Part shown: piece by piece, positions 1 to 13,800 of the stretch
Layout: each line of letters begins with the position of its first letter
Position numbering within the stretch: the stretch's first letter is position 1
Assembly (NCBI GenBank): GCA_034336665.1
Contig: CM067569.1
Location: forward strand, 5,077,820-5,141,819
From: Luscinia megarhynchos
Taxonomy: Eukaryota; Chordata; Aves; Passeriformes; Turdidae
Reading direction: 5' to 3'
Length of the DNA stretch: 64,000 nucleotides
Translations under genes and position numbers: made by a program
The notes under the pieces: generated by a model
Told to the model about the DNA's origin: nothing
The model's input: only the letters and a program-made list of their open reading frames with translations
The model's database searches: none

Positions 1-221
1 GCTGGCTCTGGCTGTAGCAGCTGCAGGGAGCTGACCCTCAGCCCGGGCTCCAGCTCCCTGCCCACCACCTGGCTGGCTTTGGCAATGGTCTGGGGCCACC
101 AGCAATGCCTCATTCCCACTGCATGCCCTGCTCCCACCCTGCTGTGTCCTGCCAGCTGTGCTCTGGCCTGACAGCATCCCTCAGTCACAGCCAGGCAGCT
201 GTGCAGCCAGGCCTCACCTGT

Positions 222-368
222 CCTGGGGGGATACCAGCCTCACCTGGGGGATACCAGCCTCACCTGGGGGATACCAGCCTCACCTGGGGGATACCAGCCT
301 CACCTGGGGGATACCAGCTTCACCTGGGGGATACCAGCCTCACCTGGGGGGATACCAGCCTCACCTGG
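222..368. repeat. 20-bp minisatellite, about 7 copies
   Basis: Perfect or near-perfect head-to-tail copies of CACCTGGGGGATACCAGCCT, with one T substitution near 319 and one extra G near 351. There are no spacers between copies, so it is not a CRISPR. Since 20 is not a multiple of 3, the reading frame cycles every 60 bases, which gives repetitive apparent ORFs in more than one frame. Confidence 0.97.
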
Positions 369-3300
369 TGCCTGTGTGCCACTTTACAGCCCCTGAGTTA
401 TCCTTTGGGCTGGGGAGAGCTGGCTGTGCTGCTGTGCAAGGGATGATCCCTTCTGTTTGGGATCTGGGCTGCCAGCCTCAGAGTGGGGGTGAAATTTCAC
501 AGTCTGAAGCTCACAATCACACTGCCAGGCTGGAAGGGTCTCACTCTGAACCTCAGCTGGATTGAAGGATGCACATGTGCTCTGTTTGGGCACTCAAGGC
601 AAAATCAAACCACTCAGTGGTGCCAACATGGATTAAACATTTCTCTCTCTCACTTTATTTTTTTTCCCCCCCGTAAATGATTCTTGAATTTGACAAATTG
701 AGGCTCTCCAGTTTACTTTCAGGCTCTTCAGTCAAATGTTGATTCTCCTCTGAATGCCATGGTAATGTTAAAGGCTGACCTTAAAAATAAGATGTCTAAA
801 CGAGGATGTTGAGTCTTCCCAAGCACATTTGTGCCTGCCCACCAGCCTGGCAGATAATAATTGTCAAAGATTTTGACCAACCCAGCCTTTTGATTGCCTG
901 TTTTCCTCAGGAATTTTAAACCACTTGTTCTTAACACACTTTGTTCCTAAAGTCCTGTGGGAACCCCACAGCATCACTGCCCAGGACAGCACTGCTAAAG
1001 GCAAAGCTCATCTAAAAGTTCTCTTTTTAACTTTTCTGGCCTGAGCTTATCCAACAGTTGCCCACACATTTGCTAATGTGAGCAGCTGCTTTGCAAATAT
1101 CCTGAGAGGAAGGCTAGTCCTGTATTTCAAAAGTTCACAGACCAAGCTGCACTGAAAGGCCTCTGTAAGCTCAGCCCTAAGCATCCTCAGCATATCATTA
1201 GGAAGATTAGCAGAGCCTTTAGCACCCCACTGAATTTCCTTATGTATGGAAAGGCCTGGCAGATCAAAGGAAACATCACCTCAAATAGCTGGTGACTTAT
1301 CTCGAGCTTACCCTAGCACTGCTGGCCTCTCAATCATCATAGTCCCTTCCAGCAGGGATTGCTTTTAAAGACAACAGTTTATCCTCCAAGATCCTCCTTC
1401 TGACCCTTTCATCTTTCCCAGTGTTCCTTACTGAGATACCCAATTAAGTGAAGTCACAAACCAAATATTTGGTAGATAAAGATGTGTTCTAATTAAGAAA
1501 ATAGTTGTAACTCATAATTACTACTTGGTTCTGCTAATGAAGTGACAAAGAATCTGAGTAAAATCATGTTTATTCTTTATAGATTGGCCTGGAACTTGGC
1601 AGGAACCCTTCAAAAACACTGAGGTCAATGATATTTGGCCTCCTTTGGCGTTTTCCAAGTAGGATGTGAAGGAGCACAGCGTGCTGAGGGGTCAGTCCCT
1701 GCTCTGCAGCCACATCTGGGCGTGTTTGGACCTCTCCACCCACACAGAGACCCCTAGCTCAGGGTGCTCCAGCTGCAGGGCCCACCCACATGGCCTGGCT
1801 GCAAGCAGTGTCTGATTCAGCAGCCTGCCTCTTAGAAAACTGTATTATTCATCAGTTTAAGGTATTCATCACTTTCTATTTAAATTTCCTTCAAGGGCTT
1901 GTTATTTATTCTGTAGGTGAGTTTTAGCATGTTATAATATGAAACCCATTTTCATTTAATCAGCTTAAAATATTTCCAGGTTTATTACTTACATGTAAAT
2001 CTGAATTGAGATATATATTCAATAACCAAGGAACATGGATTTGCAAATGAGATGCTTGACCTTTACCTTTTTTCAAAATTACAGGACTTGTAAGTCCTGC
2101 ATAAATGAGTAATCTGAAGATTTAAAAATCAGGTACATGACTGTTACTCCACCATATCTGTTTCAGTTAACCATCAGCTGCTATTTCCATTCTAAATCCC
2201 ATTTTCATGGGTGTATAATTTGATGTTTTCAATTATATGGGGCTTAAACTTCCCTTAGTACTCTTAACTTCACAAATAAGCATGGCAATTCGAAGTTAAA
2301 TGACTGTGCTTAAAAAGTGTCATTTAACAATAAAGGGATAAGATTAGTGTTCTAAGGTTTGGGTGCCAATGGTGAAAAGGAACCTTACAAAATTATGGTT
2401 TAGATTGGTTTGCTATGGATTTAACCACTGTGGCATTTAACAGTATTTTAAACTAAGTTTTTTGTTACTTCCATTCCACCTCTTTTCAAATTAACTTTCA
2501 AACACTGCACACTTTTAACAGCTGGGAAATAAATCATCTAACAGATACCATCAATCTCCCATCCTCAGACAAACAGGGTATGTAAACAACCTAATGCTAA
2601 TTATCTGCAACTAAAATCATTATCAGTCAAGGAAATATGAAGTTTTCATAGAGTGATCCAGAATAATTCAAGTCACAACCAGAGATATTTTTTAAAAATA
2701 TGAGCACAGTGATGATAAATTTTATGTCACTTAACTCAGAGATAGCTGCCTTCTACCCCTGATGGGCAGGGAAATGTGCCCTTCACATTTTGCTGTCATG
2801 TACATATTAAAATTGCCAAAACTCCAGTGACATACCTAAAACTAGAAAGAAAATCATTGAGCCCTATTGCCTTCAAAAAGAAATTATTAGATTATTAGAT
2901 TTCATTTATTATTAGTTATTAGATTTCATTTGTTGTCCTTGGCATCTAAGGCCAAGGTCTCTCTATAACAATGCAAATTTTCACACCAGTTCTTCTGGTG
3001 TATTTTGTAATCTGTTGGCATCACTTTGCCTGCAGATTAGGGAGGAAAACTAGAAACATTTGTGTCTTGGATCCAATAACCACCCCTTTTCAGGCTGGAC
3101 CTTAATGGGATCTCTGGGTATTGTGGCAGATTTTCTGGCTGGAGTGGAGCAAGAATGATTAGATCCCCTTTACTCAACTTTATCTAGTGCTGAGACCCCT
3201 CTGCTAAGATTTGCCTGTATTTTTTTGCTGTATTTGGGGTGGAGGGGGCAACTTCTGTCCCAAAAGTGTCCAGAGTTAATCCTAAGCAGACACTGGGAGT

Positions 3301-6300
3301 TTCTCCAAGCCTGTGGTACAGAGTGGGGAATGGGATGAGAGCTGCTGGCACAGAGTGGTGGGCTCCAACCATCTACCACTAGCATTCATAAACCCCATTT
3401 CCTGCCAGCCACAGCCACTCAGCACTGAAAAATCAGAATTTCACAGCGGATTGCCATGCAAGTTGAAATAAATCCCCGAGGCAGAGCACGGCAGGCAGCC
3501 CCCAGGAAATCTGCTGAAGGAGGTACTGAGCACTCTGCCTTTAGTGGCCTCTTTTTATACACATAAATTCTTTTTTTTAATCTATTTTCCTGGGTATCTA
3601 TATGTAAATATGTGTATATGAGAAGTGGGAAAGTGCCTTGGGAATATAATTCCCTACAAATGATAGCTATTATTAGAGAGAAATATGAGACTTTGTTCCA
3701 CCTCTGTACCATCTGTGTTAAAAAGGAGCTCCAAGGCTCTGGCAGCACTAAAAAAGCTGGCAGTGCACTTTTCTTATCTCTGCTGCCTGCAAAGAGAAAA
3801 TTAGTAAAGGCTCCCTGATCCTGAGCAATTGGATGTGTTTACCAAAAGGAACCATCAGTGACACAGAATTCTGCTCTGGACTCTGTAAAATGATTGTATA
3901 AACATCTGCCTTATCATTTACTGTACATCTTTCCCATGCACTTATTTTTTATAAGTATCTTAAAATACCCAGCATGTTCTTGCCATTGTACTTTTAAGAG
4001 TATTTTGAGCAGATAAGCTATTTCCTTACTGATGTCTATATTCTGCTGAGTCAAATATTTGCACTCAATTCAAAAGTAATGATGGAAGCTTGACATTTTA
4101 GGTTTTCACTTTTGCTTTTTCTTCCAGACTCACAAAACAAGAAGTAATTTCCCCAAATAAATCTTTTCTAAAAGCCATCTTTGGTCAGAGAACTTTGTGA
4201 ACAGGACTTGTAGAGTGAAGCAGCAGAGGGCTGAGTTTAAAGCTTCCAATTCCACAATAAAATTATATAGTTAATTGGGAAGATGGATGCATTTCAGAAG
4301 ATGTAAGAGCCAAGAATGCCTTCTGCCTTCACTGAAACTGGTAACATATTCTTCCTTGCAGCCCAACACTGAACCAAACAGAAGAAAACACTCTCACAGA
4401 ATAATTTGGTGTTAGAATGATGAGATTCTGATTGTTATTAATAGATGTGACACCAGCCTTTCATCCCACTGAAAATTATTCTTCGAAACCAGCATTAAAT
4501 CACACATTTAGAGTCAGAGACCTCTCACCCAGGCAGCTCTGGGCTGCTATGATTTGTTTCCACTCCATAGATTGCCCATGTATTTAAATGCAGTTGTAAC
4601 ACTGCAGAGCTGATCTCACCAATCTCTGTGTGTCCTAATTCATCTTCGTGGTGATTGTTTCCTTTAGATCATAGTGAAAGGCACATTTTGGACATGAAAC
4701 TTATTTTTTAACATTCTGGTGGTAATAACAGCTGTGAATTGTTCAGTGTATCCTGCTCTGCCAAAACCATGGTACCTCATTTTGTCCTTTAAATACTCAC
4801 TTCAAATTTTTGCTTGCACAAGGTCTGTCTTTCAACCTACCTCTCCATGATGCAATTCATGAGAACAGTATTAAGGGGTAGAGCTGGGAGGGCACAGAGA
4901 GCCCCAAAGTGAAACCAGAGGTGAGAGTTTGCTCTGCAAAGGTGGCAGGTGCATTGCAGGACCACAAAGGGAACCTGCTCCTTTTGGGACCCTGCCATAA
5001 ACACAGCAGCTGGGGCAGGAAGGGCCACAGTGAGCTCATGTTTATTTTAATTTTGTTTGTTTCTCTGCCCAAGCAACTCCCTGGATTAGTTTGACCCCGA
5101 GTGCTCATTCCAAAAAAGCATTTGTGTGTAAACACCACCTGCGTGGTGGAGCACACCACTGCTGCCACTGTGCTGCTTCCTTATCAACCCACAATGGGAG
5201 AGGGTGGCTGCCAGCCTCTGCAGATGGCAGGCATGTGTGCACAGCACATTTTATAGCTCTGATCAATAGGAGGAAGGCTTTCCCACCTCTGATCCTGGTA
5301 AAAATCCTGGTAAAAATCATCTCTCCTTAGTTGCTGGTTAATCTCTGTCCCTATAATTTCCAGATGATGCTGCTTTTAAATATTTGCATTTAATTTTGGC
5401 ATTGTTGAGCATCTGGCTTACCTATTGGATTTTCCTAGAGCCAATATTTTCTTGGTGTTATCTAGAGACTTAATTTATTAGCTCCCCTCCTTAGTGAAGA
5501 ATTAACTTTCATCTTCTCTTATCTGCACTTGTGTTTGTAATGAAAGTATCTTCTCCAAAGCAATTCCTCATTTTCTGGCTTCATAGGAAAACTCAGAGGT
5601 TAAAATCAGCCCTTCTCCTCAGAGCACCTCCCCTGAGCTGTGCACCTCTGCAGGTGGGAGCAGGAGCAAACCTGCATTTCACACCTTGCCTTGGCTTTGA
5701 GGGTCACTGTGTGCTGTTTCACCTGGTTTATCATCTGGACATTCATGCATCTCCAATGACTGGATTAGCACAAACCCATTTTTTAATTGTCCTAGCTCTG
5801 AACAGGCAAATGGAGAAGGAGAAATATGAAACCTCTCAGACAGCAAAATATGCAAAGCTCAGTCTTGTTTGCTTTTAACGGGATAAAATTAATTTTCTAT
5901 CAAATATTTTCAAATAGTTTTTATCACTTTTGGCTCTTGAAAAACAGTCCCCATAGGGTTGTAACTTCAGGCATTAAAACTAAAATCTGTGCCTATTTAC
6001 TTATTTGTTCAAACATCTATTCAGGTGTCAAATACAGAAGAGGGACTGTCTGTCCAGAGGAGTGATACCAATCATGCAGACTTCAACAATGGCAGTTTCC
6101 AGAGGTTTAGTTAAATAAAAATGTGAGGGAAGTGTTCCCTGCCTACCTCAGGCCACTCTCTGGTGGCTTCCAAGGGCAAAGAGCAGGAGCAGAGCAGGCA
6201 CAGACAATTTCAAACTCCCCCAGCTTCTGGCCACTCTCAGCTTCAGACGTGCTTCCCAGGATTTCACAACCCTCAGAGGATTTCCATTCTGTGAATCTGT

Positions 6301-8296
6301 CCAATTTCCACAGTCCCACCTCTCCTGAGTTCCCTGCCCTTGTCAGCTGGGACAGTCCCCTGGCTTTGGTGGCTTCCATGGGGGAGTGACCCTTGTCACC
6401 CTCCAAATCATTGCCCATTTCACCAAGGACAGATGTCACAGGTGACCACAACAGAAGATCAGACAGCAGTTTTCCCCTGGGAATTACTCTGTGCTGGGAA
6501 TGGGATATTTATGGTCATTTTCTGTGGATAAGGTCAACCCATGAAAATCCCAAAGCAACATTTTATCAGATTCTCTAGCTCCTTCATGATATAATGATTA
6601 GACCAAAAGTTTTGGATTTTAAATTGCCATACATGAATGCCTCAGCCATCAGAGGAATGGCACATTTTAGTATGCACAGTGTTTGCAGGATTGAGAATAG
6701 TTCTGGAAAATTCCTTTTTACAATGCAAAAGTCTTCAAGGTTTTCTGAACCTAATCAGGAGTCATTCCCAGAGAATATTTTAACTACAGTTCTACAAAAG
6801 CTTGTAAGGAGCATCACCAGTACAAGTGCATGCAGGAACAAATAAATTAATTACAGGGTGAGCTGTTGGAGGAGATAATGGTTCTCTGTCCTTGAGCAGA
6901 TGCCATTCTGGAGAGATATGGAGCATCTGACTGCCCAAGTGTTCATTTGCACTTCACAGGGCATTATTTACACATCTAAATGGTATTTTATAGTCTTGCT
7001 GAGGACTTTGAATGTCATAATTCTACTGGTTTAAAGATGGAACTAAAATCAAATTCCCATTGTGTGATCAGGTCCTTTTACATAAAAAAAATTAAAAATG
7101 GGCAAATTGAGGTGCCTGATCAAAATTAATTCTTTTGGTCTTATTCCATTTGTTTTTTGCTCTCTGCAAGCAACATTTTCTACTTAAAAAGTAAACACAA
7201 TAAAGAAAATAAAGTCAGGAGGAAGGAAATGTGTAAATCTTTGCCAGCTTTGCATTACCACAGTAAATGCAATGTGATATTTCCAGCATCCACTAGAACA
7301 GCATCATTTTTGCTGCTGACAGTGTGATTACTTTTTTTTTATGGGAGAAAAACAGGAGCTTTTCCCTGTGTTGAGATCTCATTTTCTTAATCTCATTCAC
7401 TGGCTGGTACCAGACTTCTCAAATTGGACATTTTTCTTCTCAAGCCATGCATGGATGTACATTCTGATCCTACTGTTAAACTTAATAAAAAAAAAAAAAA
7501 TTGACCCGACCATGTCAGCACATTTTTATGAGTAAAACCCCAGAGTCTCTTATTGGAACTCTTGGTAGCTTATGGGTTTATGTGCAGCTTTGGTGGGAGC
7601 TTTTATATAAGTGAATGTATTTTGAACCAGTATTTGTCAGAATTCTGTATTATTGCATTTTTCCAATTCTGTTGATTTATGTGTAATCTTCTCATTTCCT
7701 CCCTCAGCCCTGTAAAAATGATCCTCACTGTGCTGCTCATGCAGCAAAAACTGGCCAACTTTGCTTCAGATTCTGTTTGACTCTGACAGTGTCCACATGC
7801 CAAAAAATTCCCTCCATAATTATTTCTGTCTCCTAAATCTTTCCCTGCTTTTCCCACTCCATGGAAACTTTCTTGACCTATTTTAACAGTTTGCTGCTAT
7901 ACTGTGGCTGCTCTCAACCTTGCATACATTTTCTTTTCTTCTATATAACAAACTGCAGGTAACAAATACACAGGCCTGTTAAAATTATCCCAGACTGTCG
8001 ACTCACACTCATTTTTTTTTTGTGGGAAAATTCAAATGGAGGTCTGCATCCCCTAGGAAATCATTGGCCTAAATCTGTTGCACAGTTTGAGTCTATGAAA
8101 CCAACTTGTTGCAATAAATTAACTGCTTAAATAAACTTAGAGTATGCCCTTGGTCCTAATAATATTTTTCAATGAAAGTGCATTTTCATGTTAAAATTTA
8201 AATTCTGCAGATTTTTTTAAATGAAGTCTTTCAAAGTTACTTTTTTCCAAAGTTTGGCCCCACAAGTTATAAATTCTTTATTTGAATTATAATTAT
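369..8296. other. Intergenic, no gene recognised
   Basis: AT-rich desert sequence. Short direct repeats occur, for example a duplicated ATCCTGGTAAAA near 5291-5317 and ATTAGATT-type units near 2882-2935. ORFs up to about 115 codons occur at the frequency expected by chance and resemble no family I know. Confidence 0.6.
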
Positions 8297-8370
8297 AGGA
8301 TGATAGAATGGTTTGGGTTGGAAGGGACTTAAAAATATTCTTATTTCAACACTCCAGCCATGGGAAGATG
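8297..8370 (-). mobile_element. CR1 LINE 3'-end fragment
   Basis: GATAGAATGGTTTGGGTTGG then AAGGGACTTAAA is the reverse complement of the avian CR1 3' terminus. Only about 70 bases are recognisable, so it is a heavily 5'-truncated, diverged copy lying on the minus strand. Confidence 0.85.
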
Positions 8371-9820
8371 GTCTTACAAAATATATTCATTTGTTTTATA
8401 AGGAGAGCAAGTTTCATTGCATTTTTCTAGTTTTCTAACTTCAAAACAAAGAATCCTTACCAAAGCACCTCCCAAAATCCAATAGGTGTTAGTTAAATAA
8501 CATAACTCCTCCAAGTATGGCAAACCATCAGCTTTAAAAATAATTGAGTTTTTTCCTACAGCTCTGTTTATTACCTTTATTATGATAAAATACATTTATT
8601 TTATCCTCATGCACTTCTGTTTCCCATATTTATTTGAATCCTTTCATTCCAGCTCTTTTTTCCAGGAGCAGGATCCTACATTCCAGGGAACACCCCACAA
8701 GCAGTAAATGCAGTGAGTCACTCTGCCCCAAGGAGCTCAGAACGAATAGCAGTGCAGCTTTTCACCCCAGTGCCATATTTTGGTGCACTCACCACCCTGG
8801 ATGTCCAACCCCACGGGCTGAGGTGACCCCACTGGCTGAGGGACATCTGTCAAGCTGTGGCAGCTCCTCTGTGTCTTTATTTTCTCATTGCACCCCACCT
8901 GCAGGGCAGAGTTTATTCACACCCAGAGCCCCTGCAGCACAGCCTCTGGTGCCTGGGGGTGCTGTGCCTTTTCCCCTGGTTGTCCCTTTGCAGCCAGCCT
9001 GAAAAAGAGCCTAGAACCCCTTAATGAACTTGGTCTGGGCTTCCTGTCTCCTCTGTCACCAAATGACTAATTACTAATTTCCAGCTATGAATAATTTACA
9101 TTCTCCTTCTTAACCTCAGGGGTGTTTCCTTGGATTTATGTGCTTTAGATTTCTGCAGACATCTTCATGCTGCTGCAAGGCTTCGTTGAACACCTGCCTG
9201 AAATAAAGAGCAATTTTCCAAGCAATATTCTTGAATATTTTACACCTGTCATGAAAATTAAGAAGTTTATCTCTGACTTCTCTGCTAAATCTAATGTGTC
9301 AGATTGTTCTTATTCTTATATAGGAGTATTTAAAATTCTGGTTTCCCAAATAGTTGCACTTTCCTATACACTTGTTCTTGCCTTGTCCTCCAAAAATCTC
9401 TTTGCAAAGCCTGGGTTATGATTATTGCAGTAGCAGTTCTGGTAATTATTGGTTTTTATCAGAATCCTTTCTGGTGATCTGGGCTGCCTACGAGTGCCCA
9501 AGGGGATGTTTTTCCCAAACATGTTGTTATCCTGTGTTTGCCACTTCAGCTGCCAGGGCTGAACCCCTGGCCAGACTTTGATTAGTCAAATTTGGGGCCC
9601 ATGGCTCTGTGCTGCTGATCTCTCCCCCTGCCTGACCTAAATTCCATTGTACACCTGCCATGCTGCATTTGCTTTAATCTGGAACAAATTCTGGTTCTTG
9701 ATGTACTGCCAGCCCCAGGTTTAATTCAGGGAGCTGACTGGGCACGGGGATTTGTCTCTGCACTGACTTGTGGACCTGCCACAGGACTCTGTGCACGAGC
9801 CTCTGACTCAGAGAGCCCCA
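8371..9820. other. Intergenic, no gene recognised
   Basis: Mixed composition with a GC-richer patch at about 8640-9010. No splice-bounded coding segment or repeat family was recognised. Confidence 0.5.
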
Positions 9821-10889
9821 GGGATGGAGGGAACATCCCAAGGATGGAGAGAACATCCCAGGGATGGAGAGAACATACCAGGGGTGGAGGGAACATCCCA
9901 GGGGTGGAGAGAACATACCAGGGATGGAGAGAACATACCAGGGGTGGAGGGAACATCCCAGGGGTGGAGAGAACATACCAGGGATGGAGAGAACGTCCCA
10001 GGGATGGAGAGAACATCCCAGAGATGGAGAGAACAACCCAGAGATGGAGAGAACATCCCAGGGATGGAGAGAACATACCAGGGGTGGAGGGAACATCCCA
10101 GGGATGGAGAGAACAACCCAGGGATGGAGGGAACATCCCAGGGGTGAAGGGAACATCTCAAGGATGGGGAGCATATCCCAAAGATGAAGGGAACATCCCA
10201 GGGATGGAGAGAATATCCCAGGGATGGTAGAGGGAACATCCCAGGGATGGAGAGAATATCCCAGGGATGGTAGAGGGAACATCCAAGGAATGGAGGAAAC
10301 ATCCCAAGGATGGAGAGAACATCTCAGGGATGCAGGCAACATCCCAGGGATGGAGACACATCCCAGAGATGGAGAGAACATCCCAGGGATGGTAGAGGGA
10401 ACATCCAAGGAATGGAGGAAACATCCCAAGGATGGAGAGAACATCTCAGGGATGCAGGCAACATCCCAGGGATGGAGACACATCCCAGAGATGGAGAGAA
10501 CATCCCAGGGATGGTAGAGGGAACATCCAAGGAATGGAGGAAACATCCCAAGGATGGAGAGAACATCTCAGGGATGCAGGCAACATCCCAGGGATGGAGA
10601 CACATCCCAGAGATGGAGACACATCCCAGAGATGGAGAGAACATCCCAGGGATGGAAACAACATCCCAGGGGTGGAGGGAATATCTCAGGGATGGAGAGA
10701 ACATCTCAGGGGTGGAAAGAACATCCCAGGGGTGGAGGGAACATCCCAAGGATGGGGAGAACATCCCAGGGATGGAGAGAACATCCCAGGGGTGGAGGGA
10801 ACATCCCAGGGATGCAGAGACCATCCCAGGGATGATGTGGCACATCCCAGGGATGCAGGGAACATCCCAGGGGTGGAAGGCACATCTCA
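9821..10889. repeat. Large 20-bp minisatellite with higher-order structure, about 53 units
   Basis: Tandem units of GGGATGGAGAGAACATCCCA and variants (GGGGTGGAGG, AACATACCA, AACAACCCA and others). The array stays in strict 20-base register from 9821 to about 10220. Variants with a 3-base insertion (GGGATGGTAGAGG) then appear, and a 122-base block of six units recurs at 10264, 10386 and 10508. Units contain no stop in most frames on either strand, which produces apparent proteins up to about 290 residues that are not genes. Confidence 0.98.
10264..10630. repeat. Three 122-bp higher-order repeats inside the minisatellite
   Basis: A block beginning GGGATGGTAGAGGGAACATC starts at 10264, 10386 and 10508. 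The copies are nearly identical over their full length, while single 20-base units elsewhere are more varied. The third copy carries an extra unit of about 18 bases (a duplicated ACACATCCCAGAGATGGAG). This indicates recent block duplication. Confidence 0.9.
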
Positions 10890-13800
10890 CTCTGCTGCCT
10901 TTGCCCACAGCCCCTTGCTCCTCCTGCTGCTCCAGTGTGGCACACCCTGCTGTGGGCTGGCACACCCTGCCCAGGAAAGTCTGAGCGAATTAAATCCATT
11001 CAGTTGTGGATGAAAAAATAAATAAACCAACACCATGGAACAAACACCTTCTGTGGAAGTCATATTTCAACAAGTGTAGCTCAAAGAGAAGTTTCTTGGA
11101 GAAATGTGGTCACTGGCTCTACGTTCACTTCCCTTCAGGAAGGGATTTATATATTATATCCTTATTTTTTTCTAACAAATGATGTAATCCATTTTTTCTG
11201 TTACAAATAATAACATAAATATCATTCTATAACACACAAATAGTAACAGAAGCATTAATCTGTAGCTATGAAGTAGGGTGCCACAGTTCTTGCCACCTTG
11301 AGATGAATATTTACTTTTACTTTTGCAATTGAAACTGATCTATCCTGAGGGAAATTGGTCAGGAACCTGACATATATCCAAAATTAGTGAACACTAGAAC
11401 ATTTTGATCCCAAAAACTTGGTGAGAGCCATAGCTGAAATATGACTGGAAAAGTCCACAGCATCCACAGTCCTATCCAGGCCAGCATGACACTGTTTTCC
11501 TCTGGAGCAGGATTTTTTGGAATGTCCCTGGAGCTCCACCACAACTGATCATGGATCAGCACTCCCAAACAAGGCACAGCTCTACTCTGCATTTTCACAA
11601 AACTTCAGGACCAGGATAATGGGCCAGTTGATAAAGTGTAAATAATTATCTACACCTGGAGACCCACCTGAAATGTGGAATATCCTATTCTTGGAAATAG
11701 GCCCCTAAATCATGCCAAAATCTCATTTGGGAGTCTAAACCCTTGAGAGGATCTGACCTTCTATTATTGGAACACTTAAACCCCATCAAATTCCCCTTTT
11801 TGGTAAGAAATATCCAGATTCTCTCCAATATGAAATTTAATTTTAATAAAATCTACTGAAAGATTCAAAGTGGGACATTTTAATTAAAATCAGGACAGTG
11901 GGAAGAGTTTCCAAGTAACCAGAAACGTTCATGGCTCAAACTCTGTGAAACACAATTATTGCTGTGTTCAAACAATGATGCAGCCAGAAACAAAAGTATT
12001 GATGGATAAAATTGAGGTTGGGACAGACTGTAACATGAATTATTTGTGTCAGTGTGTCACCAGGAGTTTTTCAGGTGACTATAAATCTAAAATGCTTCCT
12101 TGTGTTTCATGAAGGTTGCATTATATTCAAAAGTACTGGAACTCAATCTTCAGTGTCTCCAGTTGAAATTTTCACTGTTGTCAAAAATAAAGAGACCTGG
12201 AAGTGAATTCTTTTCAGTAGTTTGCTGTTTGGGCAGGGAATTTGCCTTTGACATGTGTGTAAGTTCAAAGCTCCCTTGGGGTGTGACTGTCCTGTTAATG
12301 CTGCCATTAATAATAATGTAAATAAGCTGTCAGCTCCATTCTTGAGTAATTCTGCCCTAAATCTTAGCTTTGATCTCTCCACATTTCAAAGGCAATAAAT
12401 ACATTGATAAGACATTTTCAATGCTCTCATTTAGCTTATGCCACCTGACCCTTCAGCAGGTGAAGTACTGGAGGTGTCTGGATCCCATCTCCTTCCCACA
12501 AAGTCACAGATTTGGGGTGAAGCACAGGGAAGAGAGGAACCTCTGGGATTAAACTGAGATGGTGAAATGGATGACATCAGGAAATTGGGGTGAAAATTTC
12601 TCCATGGTTAGGTTTACTCTGGTAAATATTATGGGTTTTAAATTGTTTGACTACTATTTTGATACTCAGCCACGAGGCTGCTTAGATTGATACTTCCTTT
12701 AGGGTCTGATTTATTTTCTTGTCTCTTGTCCTCATGACCAAGCCTGCAGTGGTATTTGTTAGTCTGGTACCTTTTTCCACTAACAAAATCTTCACTCTGA
12801 GCTAAACACTGCTTTTTCTCAGAAGGAAATTCTCAAAAAGGTTGGTTTTCATCCTGAAAATTTAAAAATTTCAGAACAGCTTTAAAATCCAGAAAAGACT
12901 CAATTTTTAACCTCCACCTAGGGCACAAAGAGGCTAGACTGGATAGAAGATCTGGCCCAATTATCTGGTTAATTTTAGTATAATTTAAATAATTCCAGTT
13001 CTTCCATTGGAGGCTGCATTTTCCAGAGCAGCTCTGCACATTGCAGTGATGGTTGTGAGCAGAGTGTGACAATGTCCAAATGTTCCTGTTCCCCCAGCTC
13101 AGGAACACAGCAGGACTCACAGATTTGGAACCAAAGCTCTCCCATGGGCTGTATTTCAGACCTTTCCAGTCAGTCCTGAAGGACTTTGGGCATCTGCAGG
13201 AGATGGATGCTCGTGCTGAGGTTTGCAGAGGGGTGAAGGGATTACAGATACTCATGGGCAGCTTTCTTTCCTTTGGAAATCCCAGAAAAACTGATTTCTG
13301 CTAGCTGACAAGGAGAAGCAGGGCCTCCACATCACTGATGTCTTTCCAGTCAAGAACCCAAATCCTCTGGGACCTTTTAGCCTTGTAGCCTTGGAGACAA
13401 CTAGAAAAAAATCAATTACTGAATCAATGCCAAGTGGGAAAATGAGACAAAGAGCCTTGCAAGAGCACAAAAAGCTGAGATGAGACTGAAAAAAGAAACA
13501 AGAAGAATGGTAGTCCTACTTCATTCTGAAGTGGAGCTTACACAAAATAAATGCTGATGGGTTTGCTGTCCAAGTGGAACATGGGAGAGAGTGAGCGAGG
13601 GAGATTGTGAAAGAAAACTCATTTGTACATTAAATATCTGGAGGGAGCACTTCCACTCATGCTGGAAACTCCAACTTTTCCAAAGCATCCTGCAGCAGAC
13701 TGCACAAGTGCCTAGGAAAGAGTAAAGGTGTCTTGGATCAGGCAGCACCCAATATGTTTGTGCAGCCCTGATGGGAAGAGACATGTTTATTCAAGCTGCT

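Noticed and set aside
222..368. Direct repeats resembling a CRISPR array
   Set aside because: The 20-base units abut with no spacers, and the DNA is vertebrate.
9674..10984. Long ORFs (up to about 290 residues) on both strands with repeating MFPPFLGCSLHPWD-like or GWREHPRDGENIP-like sequence
   Set aside because: They are translations of the 20-bp minisatellite. Several frames on both strands are open at once because the unit lacks stops. There is no promoter, splice or codon-bias evidence for a protein.
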